Assembly (NCBI GenBank): GCA_015832175.1
Contig: WJXW01000011.1
Coordinates: 868,001 to 932,000, forward strand
Origin: Paraphaeosphaeria minitans
Lineage: Eukaryota > Ascomycota > Dothideomycetes > Pleosporales > Didymosphaeriaceae
Reading direction: 5' to 3'
DNA length: 64,000 nt
The notes beneath the pieces were generated by a model. It searched no databases. It saw only the letters and a program-made list of their open reading frames with translations, and was not told the DNA's origin. Within the stretch, counting starts at the first letter, position 1, and each line of letters opens with the position of its first letter. The position numbers and the translations under genes are program-made. Positions 12,500-23,600 of the stretch are shown piece by piece.

Positions 12500-14371
12500 A
12501 TGGCGAGCAACTCCTACAACGACCATGCGCTGAGCCTGGACGAGGCGCAGAAGCCTCCGCTTGGGAAGGCACGGACACAGGTCGAGGTGCCCATCTACAA
12601 CGATGTCGAGCGAGTCGCAGAGACGGACATGTCGTTCGGGGCGATCCTGAAGGGCACGGCTGCGAATCCGATGACCACGTTTGAGAAGAAGGCTGCGCTC
12701 ATCAACGTGGAGATTGACAACTTTGGCTTGGGAAGGTACCAGATATGCATCTGGTTTCTGTGCGGCTTTGGGTACTTTCTTGACCTGGCGTGGTCGCAGG
12801 GCGTGGGCCTGATTGCTTCCGCCGTGTACCAGGAGATGAACGTTCCGCCCTCAAGGCAGGGAGATATCTTCTCTTTGGCTAATGCCGGGCTTGCTATCGG
12901 CGCACTCACTTTCGGTGTGTTGGTGGATATCATCGGGAGGAAATGGGCGTTCAATCTGACCTGTTTGATCACCTCCATCTTCGGACTGCTCATTGTATGT
13001 CTTGATTTTGTGGTCTGTCCGGTCTGACAGCTTGCTAATTCCCTACCAGGCTGCTCCGAAATACAACTACGAAGCTGTATGCGGAATCTATTTCCTCGCG
13101 AGTCTCGGACTGGGAGGCAACATCCCCATCGATGCCACCATCGCTTTGGAATTCCTTCCTCAGAGTCGCCGCAATCTGGTTGCCCTCCTCTCCCTCTGGC
13201 AGCCCATTGGTGTCGTGGCCGCATCCGGTATCGCATACGGCACCGCCGCCAAATACCGTTGCGATCCCACTCTCCCTGCCTGCAACGCCGTCGGCGCAGG
13301 GGAGGCCTGCTGCTCAGTCTCCAGCAATATGGGCTGGCGATACGAGGTCATCATCCTAGGCTGCGTCACCCTGTTCATCTTCTTCCTCCGCTTCTTCGTG
13401 TTCACTTTCCACGAGTCGCCAAAGTTTCTGCTCTCCAGAGGAAAAGAGGCCGAGGCGATTGAAGTTCTCCACCGGATTGCCAAGTTCAATCGCGCCCCTC
13501 CGCCCAAATTGACACTGGAAATGTTCGCAGCGCTCGACGAGATGGACTCCAATGCATCGGCCGTCAGTGTGGAAGGTCCGCGGACTCGCAAGGAAATGGC
13601 CCGGAAAGTGGGCAGGGACATTGGCAAAGAACTCAAGCGCCTGAAGGGTGTTTTTGCGAATAGGCTTCAGTGCTTCACGTTCATTCTGCTCGCTATCGCG
13701 TACATGGTGCAACAGCTCGCTCCCTCTCTTCGCCTCATGCTAACATCTTCCAACAGGGCGACTACTGGTCCTTCAACCTTGCAGGTGCCTTCCTGCCCCT
13801 CATCCTCCTACGAAACAACGTCTCCGACGGCCGCGGCTCCGTGTCAGACACGTACAAGCAATACGTCATCATCTATGCCCCTGGAGTCATCGGAGCCGCG
13901 CTTGCCCTCGTATCCGTGCAGATGCCGCTCGTCGGCCGCAAGTGGTCGCTCGTATTTTCCGCCATCTGCCAAGGCCTTGCCATGGCCATGTACACGCAAG
14001 TCAAAAACACGGCGGGATACGTGGGTCTGAACGCGCTCGAATATGTAATGCAGACGGTAAGTGGATCCGCTACCTACCTACCTACCTACCTATCCTTTGC
14101 ACAAGCGCCACTCGCTCACGTTCAAAAGTACTTCAACGCCGTGCTGTACGCGTCGGCCCCCGAACTCTTCGACACCAGCTACCGAGGTACCGTCAGCGGT
14201 ATGTTGTCCTGCCTCGGCCGTATAGCAGGCATCGTCGCGCCGTTTGCGGGCGCGAGTTACCTCGCAGACAAGAGCTCGGGTATTCTCTGGTTGGGAGCGG
14301 GCGGCATTTGGCTGGCTGCGCTCGTCATGGTGTTCTTGCCCGTGGAGATGAGGAACAGGCAGATGTTCTAG
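12500..14371 (+). CDS. MFS transporter, sugar/SV2-like, 12 membrane segments expected
   Basis: This is a plasma-membrane major facilitator protein; the substrate is not readable from sequence. Exons 12500-12994, 13050-13706, 13757-14056 and 14129-14371 give 564 residues. After a hydrophilic N-terminus (about 70 residues) come segments such as RYQICIWFLCGFGYFLDLAW. The conserved loop 2-3 motif appears as GVLVDIIGRKWAF (the G-x-x-x-D-x-x-G-R-K pattern). An R-F/H-E-S-P-K-F-L-L motif, typical of sugar-porter and SV2-like members, follows the sixth segment (FTFHESPKFLLSRGKEAEA), then a long charged central loop. The second half has LVGRKWSLVFSAICQG and a C-terminus rich in small residues. Introns of 55, 50 and 72 nt all keep phase; intron 2 has a weak GTGCAA donor but a good CTAAC branch site. 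The third intron carries a TACC microsatellite. Confidence 0.88.
14073..14093. repeat. TACC microsatellite inside intron 3 of the MFS gene
   Basis: Five units of TACC sit 17 bp after the GTAAGT donor. The intron is 72 nt, longer than the other two in the gene, and the array accounts for the excess. Confidence 0.85.
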
Positions 14372-15002
14372 GCAGGTGCTTTTGTTGATATCTGCATAAG
14401 GAATGATGAAAAGTATATATCGCGTTCACGTGCGATATCTTACGCTTTGGATGGTCTTGTTCTCACATGTCGAGGGTCGGGTACATGGCTTCGAGAAAGG
14501 AAGTGTAAACCAACAAGCATAGTATGCTGCTAAGACTAATGAACGACCAGAAACCGTACCCGGAGACCTAGCTCAACGCATGAGGTACATGCTCATTGCA
14601 GCCCGGGGTGACTCTCATCCCAAGACAATGGCGAGAAGGGGTTGGTGGCTACGGCCTTCTATGGACTTCGGGAATTGATACCGGGGAGCCATTGGGTTTA
14701 TCAAGGAAATAAGCACAAATCGGTCACACTATAAGAGGTCGCGCTGGAGACTATACCAGGAATATGCAATCGCCCTCAGAGCCGGCATAAGAACAGGATT
14801 CTAGAGAGTAGACACAAGTTGGAGCTGGAACTGGGAACCGTACTTGATCCACAGCAGGCTAGATAAGTACAAAGATGGTTTCTCAACAGTATGCTGCGCA
14901 ACGCAGACAAGTGAAGGGCTCTCTAAGTTGCTCAGGCATAATCAACATGGCAGAAATGCATATCATGGAGCTCTGTCTGCTATGCTTCAAAGACAACATT
15001 AC
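14372..15002. other. Convergent spacer
   Basis: This 631-bp region lies between the 3' ends of the transporter and the nuclease-like gene. I see no gene or distinctive repeat. Confidence 0.5.
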
Positions 15003-16585
15003 TCATTCAGGCTTCAGGCCATCTAGAAACCAAGGAGCAAATGTCTCCTCCACCCAATTGAAAATGACGTTCAAAGCCTCCAAGATGGTATAACACCCGA
15101 TGATATCGGCTGTGGTGCCAATATCTACTGCATCGATAAGATGAATCTCATTCACCAAGTCGCGGGCGAAGTATAGTTTCCAGCGGGCGTCGGTGACCAA
15201 GAGGAGAGGCATCGTCATAGCCACAGGATCCTGGATGAGCTGAGGCAGGCGGTTGAAGTTGGCCATTGCCCAAAGACAAAGCTGCACTTCACCGTTTTCA
15301 CTGTCAACATCGGGCGACTTCGTCTCGATTCTGAGAACGACAGGCTCGTAGCAGAGGGGGGAGTAATCGGAGGGGCTGATAGTGCGCTGGAGCTTGGGTA
15401 GAGAAGCAGCGAGACGGTTAGTGGCGTACGCTGTTGGGACGAATGGAGGGCCGAGGGTGACGGCGAAGTCAATCATTTTGCCCTTTAAAAGTTCGCTATA
15501 TTCGTTACCCGGCACAAGCCCCTTGATTACCCGCGCAGTCGTAATGTTGTGGTACGAAAAGCTAGGACGACCAAGAACGGCCTGCTTCAGCATCTGGCTG
15601 TGCACAAGTTCATTCCAGCTTGGTTCATGGAGGTGCTTCGTTTTGCAAATTAAAGTCTCGTTCCGAATACCCCGCATGGCCTTGAATTCGTCCTTCATTT
15701 GTTCGTGGGTCTTGCCATTCGGTGTCTCATACACATAGTAGTCTAGGTCGTCAAGGTCACCATGAGTATCCTTTTCCACCTCCGCCTGGAGGATTGGTAG
15801 CTAAGCGACTATGAGAGAAGTGTGTTTAGGAACTGTACCTCGATACCTAGCGGAATAACGCCTCTCGCCCGCCGAGCCAACCCTTGAATCGCTTTGTAAA
15901 GCTTTCTCACGTCCTGCGGGATGTCTACGCTTGATGTTGCTGATTTGCTAACCACTGGTTTGCTGGCGATTCGAAGATCAACCATGCGTAGAGTTGGACT
16001 ACGTGACCGCTTCGAAGTCGTTGACCCGTAGGTCGATCCAGGCTCTATATCACAAGTATCTTCGTTTACGTGGTTATCAGAAACGCTGGATGTTAAGACC
16101 GGCGCCGGCCTAGTGTACAGATTTAGGGCTGGTAGCGATGGAGGTGCTGCACGCTTCGAACGAGTTGGTCGTGGCGTCGCATTGAGGTCCTGCGTAGGAA
16201 ACAAAGTATGCTCCGCTGCTGCTACCATATTTTCTACTGCCAGCGGCTCCGCCATTGATACTAGTTCCTTTCGCGCTGTCCTAGGCCGCCTGCTCGACCT
16301 CGTTGGCGACCGCGAGCTCTGCGACATTGCGCGCGCTGGTGCTTTGAATGATCGCAATCGCTTTTGGTTTGGAAGATCAATGTCCAAAAGCACAGCGCGT
16401 CGTCGTTTCAGTGGAGAGAGGGGTTCGTGCTTAAAGGGCGGCGGCGAAGAAACAATGTAGGCATCAGGAAGAGGTTGTCTGCGTGGCTTCTGCAGATAGT
16501 CGGCAGGGATTGTTGGGGTGGGCGGTGGCTCTGAGTCACCACCGAAAGCGCAAACGTCGGACAACCATTCGTCTGCACTGTTCAT
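15003..16585 (-). CDS. Fungal PD-(D/E)XK nuclease-like protein
   Basis: Exon 1 is 16585-15839 and exon 2 is 15785-15003, giving 509 residues; the 53-nt intron has a GTACAG donor and CAG acceptor and joins GIE to AEVEKDTHG. The first 200 residues are disordered, rich in Ser, Pro, Arg and Lys (several SP and KRxR stretches), as in nuclear proteins. The C-terminal half is a folded domain with the restriction-nuclease-fold signature: Asp355 in KMIDFAV, then Glu403-x-Lys405 in LRIETKSP, followed by a QLCLWAMA helix with Gln417. This pattern matches the large, poorly studied fungal family annotated as PD-(D/E)XK nuclease-like. All motif residues needed for metal binding appear intact. Whether it cuts DNA or RNA, and why fungi keep many copies, is not known to me. 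It is divergent from the oxygenase gene about 1 kb away. Confidence 0.82.
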
Positions 16586-17485
16586 TGCATCACGGGCGGA
16601 GGAGAAGTAGAGTTATGGTTGTTGTGAATGCGTGGGGAAAAAGGTGCCGTTGTCAATACAGATGGTGACGAAAGAGTCGTTGTTAGGCGTCTGTTGCCGG
16701 GCCAGCTACCTATCGATGGGTACCAGCGCTGCCAAGACCGGAAAAACCTCGGCACGTTTTGCGTTCGGTCTTACATTCCCTTTACCTACCTGGATCGGAT
16801 GGAACTGTTCTTCCTCATGTATACTGTATTAACACGAATGCGCACTTCTTGCCACACGCCGACCTCACTCGCGATATGTTCCGAATTACCTAGGTACCGT
16901 ACGGCACTTGTTATCCATGGCCTATCGTAAAGGCTTTGACGATGTCTCCCCACAACAGAGCCCCGACGAACGCTCCTCGATGGTATCAACATACGTACTA
17001 TGGAGTGATATGCTCAGCAATCCAGCGATATCAGGAAAGGAGATCCTTCTTCTGGAATCCCGGCCCAGCGCGTTCGAAAAAGGCTGTGCTACGCAGAGAG
17101 GTCGTATCCAGAGAATTGCTGTCGTGATCGAAGTCTGGAATTGAAACGCGTCTCCGGTCATGCCTGAAACGTCCTTCAGCCCCCTCAACACCCAGCTGAT
17201 CCACTATCCAGTCAGGCCTATCGCAGATCCATCCATCCTTTGCCTCTACGACTGCCGCTCAAGGGACTAAGCACGTGCTTTGTACTCAGATTGCGCCCGG
17301 CGACACAAGTAGATCATTGCCCTCACTGTAACTTTGATAGATAATACGCCTAGGTAGGGATTTTAGGAATCGCGTATCATGAACACGTTGGAAACACTTC
17401 GGACTAGAAGAAAAATATCTACTTAACGTAGGGATGGTATGCGGATCTAACACGTGATACAAACCGTACTTAGTGTCTGTGCGGG

Positions 17486-17504
17486 GTAGGTACCTACCTA
17501 CCGT
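17486..17504. repeat. GGTA/TACC microsatellite with inverted junction
   Basis: GGTAGGTACCTACCTACC is again an array that flips orientation at GTAC, like the one at 8639. Confidence 0.75.
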
Positions 17505-17537
17505 AACATGAAAAGCGAACATCTTGTTAGGCAACCT

Positions 17538-17588
17538 GCTGTAGCATAACTACATCCCAAAGACCTGCTGTAGTATAACTACGTCCCA
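17538..17588. repeat. Short tandem duplication upstream of the oxygenase start
   Basis: Two copies of about 27 bp, differing at few positions, lie immediately before the ATG at 17592. They could be promoter or 5' leader sequence. Confidence 0.6.
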
Positions 17589-17591
17589 AGG

Positions 17592-18835
17592 ATGGCCGAG
17601 CAAATTCCCGTTATCAATCTCGCAGCGTACCATAGCGGGCCGCAATCCTTGGAAGCCCACCATGTTATCCGAGCCATACACACTGCTGCTTCAACATGGG
17701 GCTTCTTCCTCATTACAGGCACCGAAGTATCTCCTCAGATCCAATCATCCCTACTCTCGATTTCGCAAGCCTTCTTTCACCTACCTCCTGAGGCGAAATC
17801 AGCTATCGATGTGCGTAATGGGGGTGTGGCCTGGCGCGGTTATATGCCGCTCGGTGGCGAGCATACACACGGCCACGTTGACTGGAAGGAAGGGTTATAT
17901 GTCGGTCCCGAGCACGCGGACGACCACCCGCTCGTCGGTCTGCCCCTGCACGGTAAAAACCAGTTCCCTGACAAAGAACTCCCCGATATGCGGCATACAG
18001 TGTTGGAATACATAAACGAGGTCACGAAACTGGGAAAGACGCTGACAGATATGTTCTCGTTGGGTTTGGGCTTGGGCGAAGACGAGCTGCGCAGGCGTTT
18101 GCTGGAGCCAGAGCCAGTGGTGCTCTTTCGATGCTTCAAGTATGCGCCCATCGAAAACAATGCTATCGGTGAGCGGAAGGCAAGTGATGAGGATGGCTTT
18201 GGCATTGGCGAACACACAGGTTAGATGGCGGGAATCGATTCTTGAAACCCTGCTTATCACCGTCTATAGATTTCGGTTATCTCACCATCCTCAAGGTAGA
18301 TTCGCCCGGCCTCCAGGTAAGTTCACCTTTCCAGGTCTTCGAGTTACAACTCACGGTGGTCCTAAAGGTTCTCTCCCCTTCCGACAAGTGGGTAGACGTT
18401 CCCATCGTGGAGAACTCCTTCGTAGTGAACGGTAAGCAATTGCTTATTTTCCACTCCCCGTCCAGAGCTAAATCACCAGCAGTCGGCGATATGTTCGACC
18501 AGCTCACGCAGGGTCGGTACCGATCGCGCCCCCACCGCGTCCGTCGTCCGATGCTGGGTTCCCCATCTCGCCTCTCATTTCCCCTTTTCTTCGACTTTGC
18601 TTGGAACGCCGAAATGAAGCGCCTGTCACTGGAAAATCTTCCGCCGCTAAGCGAGGAAGAGAATCAGCTGGCGAAGCGGCGTTGGGCTGCTACAACGTTT
18701 CGTGAGGTTTCAGGCACCTGGTCACAATATCTGGCGCGAAAAGTTCAAAAGATATTCCCGGACCTCGTTCTTCCAGACTTCGAGCCCAATGCTGCACCTT
18801 CAACCAGGTTCACAAGGGTGGTAAAAAGCGATTGA
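17592..18835 (+). CDS. 2-oxoglutarate/Fe(II)-dependent dioxygenase, isopenicillin-N-synthase-like
   Basis: Enzymes of this family use 2-oxoglutarate, O2 and Fe(II) to hydroxylate or otherwise oxidise small molecules; the substrate here is unknown. Exons 17592-18219, 18270-18316, 18368-18431 and 18483-18835 give 363 residues. The N-terminal DIOX_N-like part starts with IPVINLAAY. The iron ligands are His208 and Asp210 in GEHTDFG (rebuilt across intron 1) and His264 in SRPHRV, and Arg276-x-Ser278 in RLSFPLFF would bind 2-oxoglutarate. All three introns (50, 51 and 51 nt) have GT-AG ends and keep phase; exons 2 and 3 are only 47 and 64 nt. No biosynthetic cluster surrounds it, so a role in general metabolism is as likely as one in secondary metabolism. 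Confidence 0.9.
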
Positions 18836-19810
18836 CCTAGACGACGCGTCGTAGCGGGCGACGCCAGCAAGCTTTATGCCGAGGTTGATCTGGTCAACCC
18901 CCTTGTCAGCGTTTGTAGGGATTTCGCTCCCAACTACTTTATGATCATCACTTAATACAATCCCATCGCTTTGTCAAGACAAAGCTTCATGTCATGACGC
19001 GCCCTTCGCTTTGACTCTGACTGTGGCAAGGTCTACAGTACATCGCCTTCGCCGCGAGGCCCTTCGTTCCGAATCAATCGCTCGTCCTGTCCCGCGACCT
19101 CCCTTCAGCAATTTCAATGGAAGGCCCTATCCCATAGTGCGTCAGCTTGGATGCTGCGGCGAGCAGGCCATACTACACGCCTGCTCCAGTCGTTACACGT
19201 GCCGCTACCCAATCACTTGCCATTAGCAGCTCAACAGCGTTGTCGACATCTCACCACAACAGGACCACAATAAATTTCCTCAGTAAACTTTTCTATATCC
19301 ATTTCATAGTCATGTCAAGGCGTGCAGGGCAAACAAAAATAGCCAAGACCTGGAAGTCCTAACCTCGAAGCCTCAAAACAATGCATTGTCAAAGGAAATG
19401 ATAAAGAAATACTTCGAAGCTAACACTTAACGTTCGTAATGATTTCAAGTCTATGAAAGGCATCCATCGAATCTGTTTGCGCCCTCGAAAGGACCCTGTA
19501 ACGCCCCTGTTTCCAGACCTTGCGCACCAAGAATACAGATAACTTCAGAATTCCTAAAATCAGTTGCCGCAGTAGTACCTCCGTCCGTCTTGCTTGCCAA
19601 ATTGCTTCCCTCGAACATGAAAAACCACGCATTGAAAAGCACCATTATAATTCACCACCGCATTAAGAGCAAACAAAATCTTTCTAACTCTCCGAGGCTA
19701 GTTAAACGGCAGCACACGTGCTTCTACCCATCAGACCACCCTGATCCTGCTGCCTGAATTGATGAAGCCAACAAACTTGATTGCCTTAGCTTGAGCTGCT
19801 AGTACGCATT
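18836..19810. other. Gene-free spacer
   Basis: I see no gene in about 1 kb. It is the 3' side of both flanking genes (convergent) and is AT-richer in its second half. Confidence 0.5.
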
Positions 19811-19990
19811 CTACTCGCGTTCTAGAAACTCAAGTGCATGGAGGTGACCTTGCATTACCTGATCAATTTGGGTAAGATTGTGGTGGATTGTCTCCCCGTC
19901 CGTGGCTCCATTGTCTGGATTATAACCTGCATCGGGCTCTGTATGCTCATCCGAATCTTCTTCGTCATAAAAAAATGGGTCTCCATTGAC
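19811..19990 (-). pseudogene. Apparent C-terminal tail of the RBR gene, beyond an in-frame TAA
   Basis: Directly after the TAA at 19993-19991, the same reading frame stays open for 59 codons and then meets TAG. It encodes an Asp/Glu-rich stretch (FFYDEEDSDEHTEPDAGYN) and ends in HALEFLERE. No GT-AG pair of plausible intron length removes the TAA. Likely causes are a nonsense mutation in this strain, readthrough or an assembly error. Confidence 0.55.
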
Positions 19991-21025
19991 TTAGTCTTGA
20001 ATGTGTATTCCCTGTCCGTACAGTGCGAAATTAGGTTCGTCGTGTAATTCACCGATGAGATTGCGTCCTGATCGGTCGAGTCCCGTGTACAAATGTAGTC
20101 TGCTATCCTCCAGTTGGTAGCCTTCTGCATCATACCCCCCGGCCGGGTCTCCATACACAGTGCATTCAGGATGTTCGCCATCCCAATCCATCATGCAAAC
20201 GAAGCAGAACTGGTATTGGCAATTTTCGCAAGTCATATGATTGCAGGCGTCGTAAAGTTCAATCCAAGTGCGACATCGAGGGCATGGCTTGATTCGACAG
20301 TCAGAAGCGTACTCCGGTAGCCAGTCAGGTTTCGTAGACGGGTCATCAGAGCCGTTGCATCGATGGTAGATACCCTCCCACCGATTCTTGCAGTCCATGC
20401 AGGTATTCGCATGACACGTGTGACAATGAGCGATTTGGTTCCGAGAAAGTCCTACGTCTCTAAGGCGGCAAGGATGAAGCCAGACATCGCACCTGACACA
20501 ATGAACATGTAATTCAGGCGTCTGGGTCATGACGCAGTACTCTTTGGCTTTTCCTGAATACTGCCGGGTCTTCTTCCATCCCCAGTTTTCCCCATGTAGA
20601 GCGCGTACGCATTGTTTGATATCTATGCCGCGGTGGTTTTCCTGTGAAGGACAACAGCGAGCAGGAAAGTATCGCCAGCCTGGTTTGAGTGCCATATCGA
20701 ATAAGGTCTTTATGCAATCCTTGCACACGAAATGTGCAGCGCAAGTGGCTATGCCTTCTTTGCACAAGCTGATGAGGTCGTGTTCGATAAGGAACTCTTC
20801 CTGACAACAATCGCATTTGTATTCGCCAAAATCCTTGGGAAGTGGTTGCTCCTTAGTAAGCGGTTGCTCCTCTGCTGCAACTGCCTCGAAGTAGTCCACT
20901 CCTGATAGCTTGACGTGTTTGGCCCGACGTTGGAGACGCTTTGACGTGTGCTTCGATTGACGTGACGCTCGCATATGGGTGGAGCGGGCGGAGCTTTGCG
21001 TGCGGTTGGGTATTAGCAGAGACAT
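19991..21025 (-). CDS. RBR-type RING-IBR-RING E3 ubiquitin ligase-like protein, frame interrupted near C-terminus
   Basis: RBR proteins take ubiquitin from an E2 onto a cysteine in RING2 and then onto the target. From the first in-frame ATG at 21025 the frame has 344 residues. RING1 spans about residues 71-125 (CDCCQEEF...CKDC...CC), the IBR about 164-212 (HCVRC...CHTCHANTCMDC), and RING2 about 248-288 with CPRC and DACNHMTCENC, in which Cys261 is the expected catalytic residue. The N-terminus is basic. A TAA at 19993-19991 ends this frame, yet the same frame runs on open for 59 more codons to a TAG at 19811 and encodes an acidic tail of coherent composition. The protein is therefore either shortened by a nonsense change or its normal end lies downstream. 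Upstream of 21025 the frame is open but lacks an ATG. Confidence 0.85.
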   Translation of the reverse strand: MSLLIPNRTQSSARSTHMRASRQSKHTSKRLQRRAKHVKLSGVDYFEAVAAEEQPLTKEQPLPKDFGEYKCDCCQEEFLIEHDLISLCKEGIATCAAHFVCKDCIKTLFDMALKPGWRYFPARCCPSQENHRGIDIKQCVRALHGENWGWKKTRQYSGKAKEYCVMTQTPELHVHCVRCDVWLHPCRLRDVGLSRNQIAHCHTCHANTCMDCKNRWEGIYHRCNGSDDPSTKPDWLPEYASDCRIKPCPRCRTWIELYDACNHMTCENCQYQFCFVCMMDWDGEHPECTVYGDPAGGYDAEGYQLEDSRLHLYTGLDRSGRNLIGELHDEPNFALYGQGIHIQD

Positions 21026-21724
21026 TGCGTGCGCGAACAGTCGCCGGGGACTGTGGGGTGCGAGAAGAAGGCACCGGGCGCGTGTCCGCTGAAAAGTGTA
21101 GCTTGCAGCGATACCGCGTAGAGATTCTCTCAAGATCACTGGGAGCAACTTTTCGCGGAAACTCGTACACGGTGTTTGTTCGAGGGTGTTTGTTCGAGGG
21201 TGTTTGTTCGAGGGCGGTTGTGGTTTGATGCGACTCCGAGTCGAGCTGTTGGGGTTTTTGATCCGTGCGGTCAAGCAATCAGAGACAGCTCAGATTGGTG
21301 AGCTACGTCAACGCCTGGACTCGCGGTAAGAGGTGAGTGTCAGAAAACTAGAGAGCTTCGGTGCGTGATGTACGTCATTAGAGTACAGCTTACCCTTAGT
21401 CCGTTTCACGGTAAGAAGAACCCAGGTCTTCGAGTTCGTGAGAGACTTCCAAGTTAAGTGTGTCAAACACGCACGCTGAACCTGGAGAGTCGCAGTTGAA
21501 GGAAAGAGACCCTTGAAACTATGAACCTAAAGGAAAATCCATGTAAACCCTCCCACAATAGTCGACCAGGCCCCGGTATCCCGTATCTATGGTTCCAAAC
21601 CAGGCACCATCGGCCGGCGCGCACACCATTATTCAACACTATTTTGAGTTAAACTATGGCGGCCATGCGCATGTTTCCCTATAGCACGATTTTAAAGCTA
21701 ATAACGAGGCCCCTTACTGTAGGC
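21026..21724. other. Spacer between RBR gene (5' side) and CE15 gene (3' side)
   Basis: Both genes run on the minus strand, so this holds the RBR promoter and the esterase terminator. Apart from the 14-bp repeat at 21172-21213 I see nothing distinctive. Confidence 0.5.
21172..21213. repeat. 14-bp direct repeat, three perfect copies
   Basis: The unit GTGTTTGTTCGAGG starts at 21172, 21186 and 21200. It lies about 150-190 bp upstream of the RBR gene's ATG, in its promoter or 5' leader. Confidence 0.85.
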
Positions 21725-22996
21725 TCATGTGCCCGCCGGTAAACTCATCGCCCAAGGATAAGCTTCTGGCATAGCCTTCCAACTACCCAAATCATCATAA
21801 TTCCTGTTCATTGTCTTCCCTTGAAGAATCTTTTGCACGAACGGTAGCACATCAGCATACCCGCCCATGTCACAGTGCCCACCCTTGGGTATGCTCATGC
21901 CGAGTTCATCTCCAACGCCCAACCACTTATACACTGCCTTCGCCGCCGGGAAAGTGACGGTGGCGGTACCTTTGGAATCCGTGAATTGGTCTGAGGCACC
22001 TTGCTCGAGAATGACAGCACGTGGAGCGATGGCCGCAACAATGGTGTGCGCGTCGTAAGGAAGCTGAGTGGCGTGGTTCACAAATTGAGATATGCCGGAG
22101 GAAGTCCACCAGCCTGCGCCAGATTTCTGCAACTGCTGTTAGAGCTGATGACGCAATGATCTAGTGATCTCGATGGCGCTTACCGAGTTCTCCAGATTTT
22201 CACCTTGCCCGCTCAAGCTGTATCTATACGGCCCAGCGCCCTGCACGCCAGAACACATGGGCATCGTGACCGCAATGCGCTTATCAAACAGGCCAGCCGC
22301 AAGCGCGGCTTTCCCCAGGCGCGAGCAACCCGTGACGCCGGACTTCTTTGCGTCGATCTCGGGGACTTTGAGTTCGATACCGTCGAGCACGCGATGGAAG
22401 CCCCACGCCCACGCAGTGAGTACGCCGATGTCTTTCCCGTTGTACAGTGTCCAGAAGCTACCCGTCTTGCTGTTGCTATCCGCTGCGACCTTCCCATAGT
22501 CAAATGTCACCACCGCAATACCCGCCTTCAGATAACTATTATTATCAATGCCTCCAATAGCAATGACGACCGGAAATGGCCCACTGCCGCTCGGTAGATT
22601 CAACGTCGCCGAGATAGTCGCCGATTTCCCTCTTACAGCGATCGTAATATCGAGTTTTGTCCCGCTGCGGGACGCCGTGACGGTCTCCTGCGAATGGTCG
22701 GGATAGTAGCCGTACTGGTACTCTTGGAGCAGCTTCAGAATCTCAGGCTGCCGGCACTGATACCACTCCTCCTTGCTTTTGACTTTTGTCTTTCCGTCGA
22801 GGTAGAGGGAGGGGTCGGGCATCGTTTTTACGGCGGGCAAATCGGCCGCTTTGGGCATGGGACTGGGGGTCTGAGGGCATGTTACGTTGAACTGTCGTGG
22901 GAGTAGGTCGAGGAACTGCAAGATGGTACTGCCAGATGCCGGTGCACCGCTGACGGTGGCCGCGCAAAGAGCGAAAGCTAGGTAAGTGAGATGCAT
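21725..22996 (-). CDS. Secreted glucuronoyl methylesterase, CE15 (Cip2-like)
   Basis: CE15 enzymes hydrolyse ester links between lignin alcohols and 4-O-methyl-glucuronic acid of xylan, loosening lignin from hemicellulose. Exon 1 is 22996-22184 and exon 2 probably 22126-21725 (two alternative in-frame acceptors at 22132 and 22135 would add 2-3 residues), giving about 404 residues. The signal peptide is MHLTYLAFALCAATVSG. The nucleophile Ser225 is in GVTGCSRLGKAAL, the CE15 hallmark, and His355 is in KGGHCDMGGY. FPVVIAIGG and APRAVILEQGASDQF are the alpha/beta-hydrolase core strands. No carbohydrate-binding module is present. It is a divergent member, since the usual fungal loop between nucleophile and histidine is short. 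A TATA-like run (TATATA, about 23037-23046) lies some 45 bp upstream of the ATG. Confidence 0.9.
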
Positions 22997-23600
22997 CTTG
23001 ATACTATTGAAACGGTTTAGTTGCAGAGCGATGCTACCCCTATATAATTAGGATGCAAAGAAGGACGTCCCCACATACTGATCACGAGCAACGTCGTTAG
23101 TGTCAAGACGACGAGAGGCTAAGCCCTGTTGATAGATCGCACAGGAACCTCCTTCATATACGATCATATGGCAACCAGATTGACAACTATTTAGCGTAAA
23201 GCTTGACTAAGATCAGCATGCGAACCAGGAAGCCGTGTGCCCGTAATCTGAAGGATTGTACGCCCTTGGTATATGTCGTCGTTCGCTCGTATCTTTGTAC
23301 AAGCAGCGTTCGTACGTGCGAAGGGAACGGATCGAGTATACTTGCCGAATCAGACCGAACACGATGATCTTGATGAGGACATTTTGGAGGATCGAAACAG
23401 GTGCGGACTGTGTGTTCAGGCTGAAATTGGGAAGGTGTGGGGCTCCGTATAAGTTGTTCGGCTAATGTAGACTACGCACAAGGCATACCTTGAATCTAGG
23501 CTACGGCTAACGATCCTAGAGATGATGAAGGAATGTGGACCGAAGGCTTGCGTCGAAGCAAGTGGGGTCAGCCGTCCAGTCTCGTGATTTGACCGACCTG
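22997..23600. other. Spacer between CE15 promoter and the 3' end of the hydrolase gene
   Basis: This 604-bp stretch has no gene. The part close to 22997 includes TATATAATTA-like sequence that could be the core promoter of the esterase. Confidence 0.5.

Larger units (their letters stand above)
16586..17591. other. Divergent spacer between nuclease-like and oxygenase genes
   Basis: There is no credible gene in this 1-kb stretch. It contains a TACC/GGTA array at 17486-17504. A near-repeated sequence (CCTGCTGTAG[CT]ATAACTAC.TCCCAA) occurs twice just before the oxygenase start, at about 17538-17588. Confidence 0.5.
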
